Below are positions 1-7,061 of a DNA stretch of 41,830 nt, piece by piece (within the stretch, counting starts at the first letter, position 1; each line of letters begins with the position of its first letter). The notes under the pieces were generated by a model. It did no database searches. It was not told where the DNA came from and saw only the letters and a program-made list of their open reading frames with translations. The position numbers and the translations under genes were made by a program. Source of the stretch: Candidatus Methanoperedens sp. (GTDB lineage Archaea > Halobacteriota > Methanosarcinia > Methanosarcinales > Methanoperedenaceae). The stretch covers positions 1-41,830 of the forward strand of contig JAQUNZ010000013.1 of NCBI GenBank assembly GCA_028717345.1, in the 5' to 3' direction.

Positions 1-1
1 C

Positions 2-1228
2 CAGGAAAACCGAGAAATCCAGATCGGAATAGGGAATGATGACTTTTCGAGATATCTGATGGACCGGATAAAGATGCTCGAAGAGAGGAACAATCTCCTG
101 AGGGAGCAGGCAAACAAGATCGAACTTGAGAAACGGTTTACTGAGAACCAGAAACTCAAATACGAAAGAGAGATCCGCCAGCTCAAGAGCGAACTTGAAA
201 GGCTTAAAATGACACCCCAGGTCGTTGGCAGTGTCGTGGATGTTCTTGATGGCAATAAAGTGGTTATCAGAAGCAGTACAGGCCCCCAGTTCGTAGTAGG
301 GGCTTCGCAGTTAATAAACAGCTCAGATCTGGTGCCAGGGACAAGGGTTTCACTAAATTACCAGACCCTTGCGGTGACCAGCATCCTGCCATCCTCCCGC
401 GACCCGTTCGTGAACGGCATGGAAGTTTTGGAGAAACCCGACATATCATATTCAGAAATAGGCGGACTGGATGAACAGATCCGCGAATTGAGGGAGGCAG
501 TGGAGATACCCCTTACAAAGCCGGAAGTGTTTGAAAGGATTGGAATAGAACCACCTAAAGGCGTTCTATTATATGGTCCTCCGGGAACTGGCAAGACGCT
601 GCTGGCAAAAGCCGTAGCAGGGCAGACCAAAACCACATTCATCAGGATAGTGGGTTCTGAATTGGTGCAAAAATACATCGGAGAAGGCGCAAGGCTTGTT
701 CGGGACCTCTTCAAGATGGCTAAAGAAAAGGCGCCGAGCATCATATTCATTGATGAACTGGATTCCATAGGGGCAAAACGGCTTGATACAGCGACCTCAG
801 GCGACAGGGAAGTCCAGCGTACCCTGATGCAGCTGCTTTCTGAAATGGATGGCTTCAATGCCCGCGGGAATGTAAGGATAATCGCTGCTACGAACAGACC
901 AGATATACTTGATTCGGCGCTGCTTCGACCTGGGCGGTTCGACAGGTTCATCCAGATCCCGATGCCTGGCGAGGAAGCGCGCTTGATGATCCTTAAAATC
1001 CACTGCAGGAAGATGAAACTTCTGGAAAATGTTGATCTTGAAGAAATTGTCTCACTTACTGAAGGAATGAACGGTTCTGACCTCAAAGCAATTGTAATGG
1101 AAGCGGGTATGTTTGCGGTAAGAGAAGAACGAAATGGTGTTGGAATGGATGATTTACTTAATGCCATAAAAAAGTTGAAGGTCCCTGGAGAAAAACATAA
1201 TTTGCTTACCGAGGGTATGTTCGTCTAA
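2..1228 (+). CDS. pan: Proteasome-activating nucleotidase PAN (5' end probably outside window)
   Basis: AAA+ ATPase ring that unfolds proteins and feeds them to the archaeal 20S proteasome in the cytoplasm. Counting from the first in-window Met at 59 (389 residues): N-terminal coiled coil about 1-50, OB-fold about 55-115, Walker A GPPGTGKT 173-180, pore loop around YIG 206-208, Walker B FIDELD 230-235, Arg fingers in LLRPGR 288-293. The frame is open to the left edge (...DDFSRYL before Met 59), there is no Shine-Dalgarno (SD) sequence before 59, and PANs usually have about 400-430 residues. I therefore infer that some N-terminal residues lie upstream. The C-terminus reads M-F-V, matching the HbYX gate-opening motif except for Phe in place of Tyr. 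Family assignment is firm; only the start is unsure. Confidence 0.96.
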   Translation, partial: QENREIQIGIGNDDFSRYLMDRIKMLEERNNLLREQANKIELEKRFTENQKLKYEREIRQLKSELERLKMTPQVVGSVVDVLDGNKVVIRSSTGPQFVVGASQLINSSDLVPGTRVSLNYQTLAVTSILPSSRDPFVNGMEVLEKPDISYSEIGGLDEQIRELREAVEIPLTKPEVFERIGIEPPKGVLLYGPPGTGKTLLAKAVAGQTKTTFIRIVGSELVQKYIGEGARLVRDLFKMAKEKAPSIIFIDELDSIGAKRLDTATSGDREVQRTLMQLLSEMDGFNARGNVRIIAATNRPDILDSALLRPGRFDRFIQIPMPGEEARLMILKIHCRKMKLLENVDLEEIVSLTEGMNGSDLKAIVMEAGMFAVREERNGVGMDDLLNAIKKLKVPGEKHNLLTEGMFV

Positions 1229-1286
1229 AGAGACGTAACCTATTTCTTAATGATTGATTATAAAGTACCTAATTTCCTGGAGAATT

Positions 1287-1658
1287 ATGGAAACTAAAGC
1301 CCAATCACTTGAAAAAGTTCTTGATGACCTCAAAAAGGTTGGAGGTATCGAGCTGTCTGCAATAGTTTCCAGACAGGGATTATTGATGGTTTCTAAAGAT
1401 AGTAATGGAAATCTCAGCAATGAAGCTTTTGCCGCATTGACTGCTACGCTTTATATGTCTGCTGAATCCACAACATTGCGGCTTAAGGAGCAGAAACCAA
1501 AATCGATCATTGTCGAAACAACAGAAGACAAGCATCTTATTACTTATGCAGCAGGAAATAATGCATTGATAGTGGTTCTTGTTGAAAAAGACGGGGTTAT
1601 TGGTCTTATTCTGAACGAGTTGATAACTGTTGCTGAAAAAGTAAAAATGATAATTTGA
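1287..1658 (+). CDS. Roadblock/LC7 domain protein
   Basis: Small 123-residue protein with the alpha-beta pattern of the Roadblock/LC7 (MglB-like) fold: an N-terminal helix, a strand around LSAIVSRQGLLMVS, a helix with many Ala/Thr, then strands around SIIVET, HLITYA and ALIVVLV. Such proteins dimerise and often act as partners or GAPs of Ras-like GTPases, or as platforms in signalling. No GTPase gene is adjacent, so the partner is unknown. I chose ATG 1287 because GGAG precedes it at short spacing; an in-frame TTG at 1254 would add 11 residues but lacks an SD sequence. It follows PAN by about 58 bases with an AT-rich stretch between, so it may have its own promoter. Confidence 0.8.
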   Translation: METKAQSLEKVLDDLKKVGGIELSAIVSRQGLLMVSKDSNGNLSNEAFAALTATLYMSAESTTLRLKEQKPKSIIVETTEDKHLITYAAGNNALIVVLVEKDGVIGLILNELITVAEKVKMII

Positions 1659-1681
1659 GGTAAATCACGTTTTTACGTTAA

Positions 1682-1724
1682 TTATTTATACCGTGTTAAC
1701 CGTGTTAGTGTGTCACATACTAAC
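1682..1724 (+). promoter_or_regulatory. Promoter and palindromic operator candidate of the aro operon
   Basis: A TATA-like stretch (TTATTTATA, 1682-1690) is followed by the direct repeat CCGTGTTA / ACCGTGTTAG and then a 21-bp near-palindrome at 1704-1724. Its arms are GTTAGTGTGT and ACATACTAAC around a single central C, with one mismatched pair. An archaeal transcript would be expected to start about 25 bases after the TATA box, inside the palindrome, a position typical of repressor operators. The regulator is unknown. Confidence 0.5.
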
Positions 1725-1744
1725 ATAGAATGAAGGTGAATTAA

Positions 1745-2542
1745 TTGTCAGAAACCGGAAAAAAAATACGACTTGAAAGGATAATGGACAGGGAAAGCAG
1801 GAACATGGTAATAATTCCTATGGATCACGGAATATCCATGGGTCCTGTGAGGGGTATCGTGAACCTTGCTGAAATGGTGAACAGGGTGGCAGAAGGCGGG
1901 GCAAACGCTGTCCTTCTTCAGAAAGGAATGGCTAAACACGGTCACCGCGGCTATGGGAGGGATATCGGTCTTATAATCCACATGAGCGCTTCAACATCCC
2001 TGGGTCCTGACCCAAACGACAAAGTGCAGGTCTGCACAGTGGAAGAAGCAATCAAGATGGGCGCTGATGCTGTCAGCGTGCATGTTAATATCGGATCAGA
2101 GACTGAAGCCAAACAACTAAAAAAACTTGGCGATGTTGCTGAATATTGCGATATATGGGGAATGCCTCTTATTGCGATGATGTACCCGCGCGGAAAGGAT
2201 ATCAAGAACTCAAATGAAGCCGAGCTTGTAGCTCATGTGGCGCGCGTGGGTGCGGAATTAGGCGCTGATATCATAAAGACCAATTTCACAGGCGACATCG
2301 ATACGTTCAGGGCGGTCGTTGACGGCTGTCCCGTACCAGTTGTAATGGCGGGCGGTCCCAAGACCAATACTGATGAGGAATTCCTCGCCATGGTGCGAGC
2401 TGCGGTAGATGCAGGAGGACGCGGCGTCGCGATCGGAAGAAATGTGTTCCAGCATGATAACCCAACAGCCATGACCCGCGCACTCACTCTTATAGTCCAC
2501 AAAGGCGCAAGCGTTGAGGATGCCATGGAGGCGCTCAGGTGA
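1745..2542 (+). CDS. aroA': 2-amino-3,7-dideoxy-D-threo-hept-6-ulosonate synthase (ADH synthase)
   Basis: Class I aldolase-like (DhnA family) enzyme that makes ADH from 6-deoxy-5-ketofructose phosphate and aspartate semialdehyde, the first step of the archaeal route to dehydroquinate that avoids DAHP synthase. It has 265 residues, the usual length. Visible features are PMDHG near residue 26, MYPRG near 146, the Schiff-base lysine region DIIKTNFTG with Lys178, and the phosphate-binding glycines in MAGGPK and GVAIGRN. The start is TTG at 1745, preceded by AAGGTGA at good spacing. The next gene, dehydroquinate synthase II, overlaps its stop by 4 bases, which supports this role over fructose-bisphosphate aldolase, its closest homologue. 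Confidence 0.93.
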   Translation: MSETGKKIRLERIMDRESRNMVIIPMDHGISMGPVRGIVNLAEMVNRVAEGGANAVLLQKGMAKHGHRGYGRDIGLIIHMSASTSLGPDPNDKVQVCTVEEAIKMGADAVSVHVNIGSETEAKQLKKLGDVAEYCDIWGMPLIAMMYPRGKDIKNSNEAELVAHVARVGAELGADIIKTNFTGDIDTFRAVVDGCPVPVVMAGGPKTNTDEEFLAMVRAAVDAGGRGVAIGRNVFQHDNPTAMTRALTLIVHKGASVEDAMEALR

Positions 2543-3672
2543 ACAGAGATAAAACCATCTGGATAAAAGCTGATGACGGGACATGGGAAGAGAATAAACC
2601 CCGCATCACCACAGGGCTTGAATCAGGCGCAGATTGTGTTGTCTTGAACTTTGAAGACATAAAGCTTACAAGAAGCCTTGGAAATATCAAAATAGTAGCA
2701 CCTGATATTGATGCTGATATAATACTTGTGGGTAAAGGAAGCGAGGGCGATGGCACCAAGAAACTTCCTGCTGATTTTGAACATTCCGGAGACCTATTAA
2801 AAGCAAAGAGGCTGTCTGCTGATGGAAAGACCATTGCAGGTTTTGTAGTCATCAAGAACAAGAAATATGAGGAATTCGCTCTTGAACTTGGCAAAGTCTG
2901 CGATTATCTTGTAGTGATAGGTACAGACTGGAAAGTCATTCCTCTTGAGAACCTTATTGCAGGTTTGCAGAAACTTGATGTCCAGATCATTGCAGGAGTG
3001 CGCGATGCTGAGGAAGCAAAGCTTGCGCTTGAGACCCTGGAACACGGTTCAAATGGCATTCTTCTTGATACTGACGATCTTTCAGAGATCAAGAAGGTCA
3101 TGGGTGTCAGGGACAGGTCTGAGATGGAAAAGACCTCACTTGTTGCGGCAAGAGTGACAAAAGTGAAGCAGGTTGGCATGGGCGACCGCGTATGTGTGGA
3201 TACTGCATCGCTTATGGTGCCTGGCGAAGGGATGCTCATAGGATCGCAGAGCAACGGCTTATTCCTTGTGAATTCCGAATCTGAAGAAAGCCCTTACGTT
3301 GCAGCGCGTCCCTTCAGGGTGAACGCGGGCGCAGTGCATGCGTATGTCAGGGTTGGTGAAAAGACAAGGTACCTGTCAGAATTGAACGCAGGCGATGATG
3401 TCCTTATAGTGAATTCGGCTGGTGAGATGCGCCCTGCTGTCGTTGGAAGAGTAAAGATTGAGCGCCGCCCGCTTATGCTCGTGGAAGCAGAGGTTGACGG
3501 GACAAAGATAAAGACGCTGCTCCAGAACGCAGAGACCATCAAACTTGTCGGGGCTGGAGGGAAGCCTGTGCCAGTGACAGAGCTTAAGGAAGGCGATGAG
3601 GTGCTTGTGTATTTTGAGGCTGCGGCAAGGCATTTCGGGATAAAGATAGAGGAGACGATCATAGAGAAATGA
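2539..3672 (+). CDS. aroB': 3-dehydroquinate synthase II
   Basis: Archaeal NAD-dependent enzyme that oxidatively deaminates and cyclises the ADH synthase product to 3-dehydroquinate, feeding the shikimate pathway. It is unrelated to bacterial AroB. It has 377 residues with the family's N-terminal pattern of a W-I-K-A-D block (residues 8-12) and the conserved C-terminal half including [16 protein letters not shown], the block [14 protein letters not shown] and the ending [10 protein letters not shown]. It begins with GTG at 2539 in a GTGA overlap with the stop of aroA', indicating translational coupling. No terminator is seen before the following antitoxin gene, which has its own promoter. Confidence 0.95.
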   Translation: MNRDKTIWIKADDGTWEENKPRITTGLESGADCVVLNFEDIKLTRSLGNIKIVAPDIDADIILVGKGSEGDGTKKLPADFEHSGDLLKAKRLSADGKTIAGFVVIKNKKYEEFALELGKVCDYLVVIGTDWKVIPLENLIAGLQKLDVQIIAGVRDAEEAKLALETLEHGSNGILLDTDDLSEIKKVMGVRDRSEMEKTSLVAARVTKVKQVGMGDRVCVDTASLMVPGEGMLIGSQSNGLFLVNSESEESPYVAARPFRVNAGAVHAYVRVGEKTRYLSELNAGDDVLIVNSAGEMRPAVVGRVKIERRPLMLVEAEVDGTKIKTLLQNAETIKLVGAGGKPVPVTELKEGDEVLVYFEAAARHFGIKIEETIIEK

Positions 3673-3684
3673 TATATATCACTT

Positions 3685-3726
3685 ATTGATTAAGTATAAA
3701 TACGAGTTATACTAAACTTAATCAAT
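3685..3726 (+). promoter_or_regulatory. Promoter with nested inverted repeats (antitoxin autoregulation candidate)
   Basis: A perfect 11-bp inverted repeat, ATTGATTAAGT (3685-3695) and ACTTAATCAAT (3716-3726), encloses a second perfect 7-bp repeat, AGTATAA (3693-3699) and TTATACT (3707-3713). The inner left arm forms the TATA-like element TATAAATA, and the outer right arm covers the expected transcription start just before the antitoxin gene. AbrB/VapB antitoxins typically bind such repeats as dimers, so autorepression is the natural inference. Confidence 0.55.
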
Positions 3727-3739
3727 GGAGATAACCAAA

Positions 3740-3976
3740 ATGGAAGCCATTATGAAGGTCGGTCCGAAAGGACAGGTAGTAATCCCCCGGGACTTCAGAC
3801 ATGCATTGAATATCTATCCTGGCTCAAAGGTGCTATTCAGGATGGTAGATAAAAGGCTGGAGATTGAAAAACCGCCTCAGGACGCAGTCGCCATTTTCAG
3901 GAAAACAGCTAAAGGAAAACTCAAATTGCATCCTCACGAAGCTTATGAAGAAGAAATGGATGAGAGGGTACATTGA
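3740..3976 (+). CDS. AbrB/MazE-fold antitoxin, VapB type
   Basis: About 78 residues from ATG 3740 (preceded by GGAG 9 bases upstream), or 83 from ATG 3725. The N-terminal swapped-hairpin AbrB DNA-binding motif is clear: VGPKGQVVIPRDFR followed by LNIYPGSKVLFR. The acidic C-terminal tail, HPHEAYEEEMDERV, is typical of the toxin-neutralising region of VapB antitoxins. It should bind DNA as a dimer and repress its own promoter, where nested inverted repeats are present. The cognate toxin gene immediately downstream is N-terminally truncated, so this is probably now a solitary antitoxin or regulator. Family is sure; present function is inferred. Confidence 0.85.
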   Translation: MEAIMKVGPKGQVVIPRDFRHALNIYPGSKVLFRMVDKRLEIEKPPQDAVAIFRKTAKGKLKLHPHEAYEEEMDERVH

Positions 3977-4286
3977 ATTACCTGCATGCACTTCTTTTCT
4001 CACATTTGACGAGGTTTATTACAAGGTAAACAAATCAAGAGGGAGAGATGTTGCAGTAATAAATCTGGAGGCTTTTTTAAGCATGCCAAATATGAGATTT
4101 ATCGACATAAATGATGGGGTGATCTGGAAATCCCTGGAACTTATTAAGGAATATAACCTGCTCCCGAGAGATGGAATACATGCTGCAACTGCTTTTATTG
4201 CGGGCGCAGGAACAATATTCTCAGAGGACCCCGATTTCGATGCTATAAAAGGTTTAAAGAGAAAATGGATAAATGAACAACTCTGA
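3960..4286 (+). pseudogene. Truncated VapC-type PIN-domain toxin
   Basis: About 108 codons homologous to the C-terminal two thirds of an archaeal VapC ribonuclease: SFLTFDEVYY (second acidic residue), helix around INLEAFLSMPN, PRDGIHAATAF (third acid) and SEDPDFDAIKGL (fourth acid). The usual first 35-40 residues, with the D-x-N strand that supplies the first metal-binding Asp, are missing. Upstream in this frame there is only out-of-frame antitoxin sequence, so no intact start can be rescued by a frameshift. The residual frame could start at ATG 3960, overlapping the antitoxin stop by 17 bases. I infer an old internal deletion at the antitoxin/toxin junction that left an inactive toxin. Its end overlaps the start of the next gene by 14 bases. 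Confidence 0.7.
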
Positions 4287-5475
4287 AGTAAGAGCCCTGA
4301 GAAAAGCCTTTAATTCAGTTAAGATACGGCAGGCTCAAAATCCCCCGGATAACTTTGAAGAACGTAAAAAGAGACTTACCGCTTCAAGGGAACTTTGCGT
4401 GGGAAACGAGAAACTTCTTGCTATATCCATAGCAAACCTCAGGAAAAACGGGATAATAGTCCACCTTGTAAAAGACAAGGACGAAGCAGTCAATAAGATC
4501 CTGAATGAACTGGGCGATGAAAAACTTGTAGTAAAATCCAAGTCCAATGTCACAAAAGAGATAGAACTTACAAAGACGCTTGAGAAAAAAGGACTGACTG
4601 TTGTTGAGACCGATATCGGCGACCGTATCTTGCAGGTATTGAAGGCAAGTCCTTCCCACCCAACTGGTCCTGTGACTCATCTTTCGGCAAAAGAGATAGC
4701 AAAAGGACTTTCAACACATTATGGTATGCCAATAAAAGATGACCCTGATGAGATAGTAAAGATCGTCAGGGAAGATGTGATATCAAACATCATCAGGGCA
4801 AAAGTAGGCATTACTGGAGCCAATGCCATAACAGCAGAGGAGGGCTCCATAGTGATGACCCATAACGAAGGGAACATCTATGAGGTCATGAGAAAGGAAA
4901 AACATATTGTGGTTACCTCGATAGACAAGATATATCCCGATCTTGAAAGTGCAATGAATATGCTCAAGATACTGAGCTACAATGCCACAGGCGCGATAAT
5001 CCCCTCTTTTGTTGAGATCATAAGCGGTGTCAGTAAAACCGCTGACGTGGAAAAGAAATTCATAAAAGGTGTTCACAGCCCGTCTGAGATCACTGTGATA
5101 CTTGTTGATAACAGGAGAAGCGAACTTGCAAAAAGCGGTGCAAAGGAACTTCTGTACTGTGTCGGATGCGGCAACTGCCTTATCCACTGCCCCATGTATA
5201 ATACCATCGGGAACGAGTTCGCACGGGGCAGCCACCTTGGCGGGAAAGGCATAGCCTATCATTCCCTGTACAATAATGAGAAAGATGAAAAGCTTGAGTA
5301 TTGCCTGACCTGCGGGAAATGCCGGGAGAACTGCCCGCTGGGAATTGATATACCTGAAATGATCAGGAGGATACGCAGTACAGGTCTATCTTCAGATGTA
5401 TATTATTTCCTGAAATCGCATACGCTATGGGTGTATTTTCAGATAATTTTGAGACTGAATCTTGGAAGTGAATAG
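4273..5475 (+). CDS. LUD-domain (LutB/LldF-like) iron-sulfur protein
   Basis: 400-residue cytoplasmic redox protein. Residues about 30-290 form a LUD domain, including GITGANAITAEEGSIVMTHNEGN (in part), as in the LutB/LutC family of lactate oxidation. The C-terminus has two 4Fe-4S cluster motifs: Cys 296/299/302/306 in CVGCGNCLIHCP and Cys 344/347/350/354 in CLTCGKCRENCP. In bacteria LutB works with LutA (CCG protein) and LutC, but neither is next to this gene. The substrate or electron partner therefore cannot be read from context. The start ATG 4273 overlaps the toxin remnant. No heme or membrane segment is seen. Lactate oxidation is only one possibility; a general electron carrier or heterodisulfide-reductase-linked role is equally open. 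Confidence 0.85.
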   Translation: MNNSEVRALRKAFNSVKIRQAQNPPDNFEERKKRLTASRELCVGNEKLLAISIANLRKNGIIVHLVKDKDEAVNKILNELGDEKLVVKSKSNVTKEIELTKTLEKKGLTVVETDIGDRILQVLKASPSHPTGPVTHLSAKEIAKGLSTHYGMPIKDDPDEIVKIVREDVISNIIRAKVGITGANAITAEEGSIVMTHNEGNIYEVMRKEKHIVVTSIDKIYPDLESAMNMLKILSYNATGAIIPSFVEIISGVSKTADVEKKFIKGVHSPSEITVILVDNRRSELAKSGAKELLYCVGCGNCLIHCPMYNTIGNEFARGSHLGGKGIAYHSLYNNEKDEKLEYCLTCGKCRENCPLGIDIPEMIRRIRSTGLSSDVYYFLKSHTLWVYFQIILRLNLGSE

Positions 5476-5585
5476 TCACTATTTTTTATATCATATGCGA
5501 GCCTGAGAACGCTATACACCATGTTCACAAGATCTTCCTGTGTATAGGGATTGCTCTGGATTTCTTCCCAATCTTTGGTTGTCAA
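5439..5585 (-). CDS. Possible small protein of 48 residues, unknown
   Basis: An unbroken frame from TTG 5585 to TGA 5439 reads like genuine protein: it opens with LTTKDWEEIQSNPYTQEDL and continues VNMVYSVLRLAYDIKN, a helix-like acidic/hydrophobic pattern. It overlaps the 3' end of the LUD gene on the opposite strand by 37 bases and lies downstream of the PGF-CTERM gene's terminator. There is no SD sequence, and a stop codon sits three codons upstream of the TTG. It may be the 3' remnant of a lost gene rather than a live one. I do not recognise the family. Confidence 0.3.
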   Translation of the reverse strand: MTTKDWEEIQSNPYTQEDLVNMVYSVLRLAYDIKNSDYSLPRFSLKII

Positions 5586-5594
5586 TAAAATATG

Positions 5595-5631
5595 CTAAAA
5601 AAAGTGTAAGAAGATGATCGCTCATCTTCTT
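5595..5631 (-). terminator. Hairpin plus T-run terminator of the PGF-CTERM gene
   Basis: A perfect 10-bp stem, AAGAAGATGA (5608-5617) and TCATCTTCTT (5622-5631) with a 4-nt loop, contains the gene's own TGA stop codon. On the minus strand it is followed by CACTTTTTTTAG, a bacterial-style intrinsic terminator. The hairpin could also act on convergent transcripts from the LUD gene. Confidence 0.7.
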
Positions 5632-7061
5632 GTTCTTACAAACAGATACAGTATTGATAATACCGCTGCAGAAAGAGCTATTTCAAATCCTGGTGTCCCT
5701 TTTTTGCTTCCAGTAGCAGGTGTTTCTTCAATAGCTGTAACTTGCCCTGATGCTTGCGGTTCCGGGGTGGCTGTCGGCACGATCTCACCTTTTAATCCGG
5801 TGATCGCAAGATTTGCGAAGGCAGTTGTCTTTGCTTCAAAGTAGGTATAAGTGCTGTCTTTGCCTGTTTGCGCAGTCTCAAGCTGCACCCATTTTGTTCC
5901 GTCCCACCTGACAAGCCGTATGTCTGTTGCTCCGATGCCGTTGTCAGTAAGCCATGTATTCAATACCCTGAATCCGATTGAGGCACCTTGAATATTCTTT
6001 GCCGAAACGAATCCTGTTGTTCCGACCCATACATTGAAATTCTTATACACAACACCGGGAGCAGTTACATTTACAAGACTGGATCTGCCTTTTAGCAATT
6101 CCAGAGCTGTATTTATCAGCCCTGCATTGGTATTGCCTGTTATATTGACGAACATCACCGCACTGCTGGCGTTCTTGAATTTGTATGAGGTGATCTTATC
6201 TTTATAGATCATTTCCTCATATTTTTCTTTCAGTTCGATATTATTGAAGTTCTCAGCAGAACCTCCGCCGCCGCCACCTCCGCCACCTCCGCCGCCGCCA
6301 CCGCCGCTGCTACTGCTAGAACTTGAACTGCTGGTGGTTGATGAAACAGAAGTCGTTGTTGACACTGTTCCTCCGGGGATCGTTGATGTCACACTCATTG
6401 TGAACGTATTGGTCGTTGAGGGACTATCTGCTGTTACGACCCATGTGCCTGATGTTGATCCCTGCGCTGAAATAGATCCCAGTGAATACGAAATCGTTCC
6501 TGATGACAGACTGAATCCAGCTGGCAGCGTTAGATTTACTACAACATTTGTTGCATCTGCCGCGCCTGTGGCTGCACTGTTCGAAACAAGATAACCCAGA
6601 GTGACAGTACCGCCTGTAGCTACTGATGATGCACTTTTTGAAGCTGTTACAGATAGAACTGGTCTATCTTTAACAGTCAATACAGATGAAGACGTGCCAG
6701 ACGCAGTAGTTCCGCCATCATCTCCAACTGCACGAACTGTAAATGGTGCAGGATTTGTTCCAGTTGATGAAGCAGTTATTGTCCATGTGACTGATTGAGT
6801 TCCATCAGTTGTGAACTGAACATTCTGTGTGGCTGTCGGGATCGAAAATAATCCCGAATTATCAGTGAGTGTAGCAGCAACAGTTAATGTACCTGAAACA
6901 GATGAAGCTGTTACAGATGACGTAATAGTTATACTCTGGTCCTTGACTACTGTTGTATCATAACTGATCGTTCCTACTGAAAGTGATGCAGCCGCAGATG
7001 CAGATGAAACATATCCAATAAAGAACACCAGCATGAGAATTAATATTGAATTCGTTCTCAT
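5622..7061 (-). CDS. PGF-pre-PGF / PGF-CTERM surface protein
   Basis: 479-residue secreted, cell-surface protein. N-terminal Sec signal about 1-23 (hydrophobic ILILMLVFFIGYV, then SSASA). Residues about 24-245 are Thr/Ser-rich beta-sandwich repeats resembling DUF11-type domains. A Ser run and 15 consecutive Gly form a flexible linker near 245-272. The PGF-pre-PGF domain follows, about 273-435 (region starting NFNNIELKEKYEEMIYKDKI). The tail has a TPGFE motif, a hydrophobic helix and a final RTRR, the PGF-CTERM signal processed by archaeosortase A. Start ATG 7061 overlaps the stop of the giant gene (ATGA) and has a strong GGAGGAATT upstream, so the two are co-translated. I infer that it anchors or cooperates with the giant protein, which has no C-terminal anchor of its own. 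Confidence 0.9.
   Translation of the reverse strand: MRTNSILILMLVFFIGYVSSASAAASLSVGTISYDTTVVKDQSITITSSVTASSVSGTLTVAATLTDNSGLFSIPTATQNVQFTTDGTQSVTWTITASSTGTNPAPFTVRAVGDDGGTTASGTSSSVLTVKDRPVLSVTASKSASSVATGGTVTLGYLVSNSAATGAADATNVVVNLTLPAGFSLSSGTISYSLGSISAQGSTSGTWVVTADSPSTTNTFTMSVTSTIPGGTVSTTTSVSSTTSSSSSSSSSGGGGGGGGGGGGGGGSAENFNNIELKEKYEEMIYKDKITSYKFKNASSAVMFVNITGNTNAGLINTALELLKGRSSLVNVTAPGVVYKNFNVWVGTTGFVSAKNIQGASIGFRVLNTWLTDNGIGATDIRLVRWDGTKWVQLETAQTGKDSTYTYFEAKTTAFANLAITGLKGEIVPTATPEPQASGQVTAIEETPATGSKKGTPGFEIALSAAVLSILYLFVRTRR

Noticed and set aside
358-1167. Long open frame (269 codons) antisense to PAN
   Set aside because: It mirrors the PAN coding frame, its translation is Ser-rich low-complexity with no motif, and PAN itself is unmistakable.
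1745-2542. Fructose-bisphosphate aldolase class I
   Set aside because: Same superfamily, but the overlapping downstream gene is dehydroquinate synthase II, which fixes the ADH synthase role.
6244-6594. Plus-strand frame with a long Pro and Leu run
   Set aside because: It is the complement of the Gly15/Ser linker of the PGF-CTERM gene; no SD sequence and no protein-like features elsewhere.
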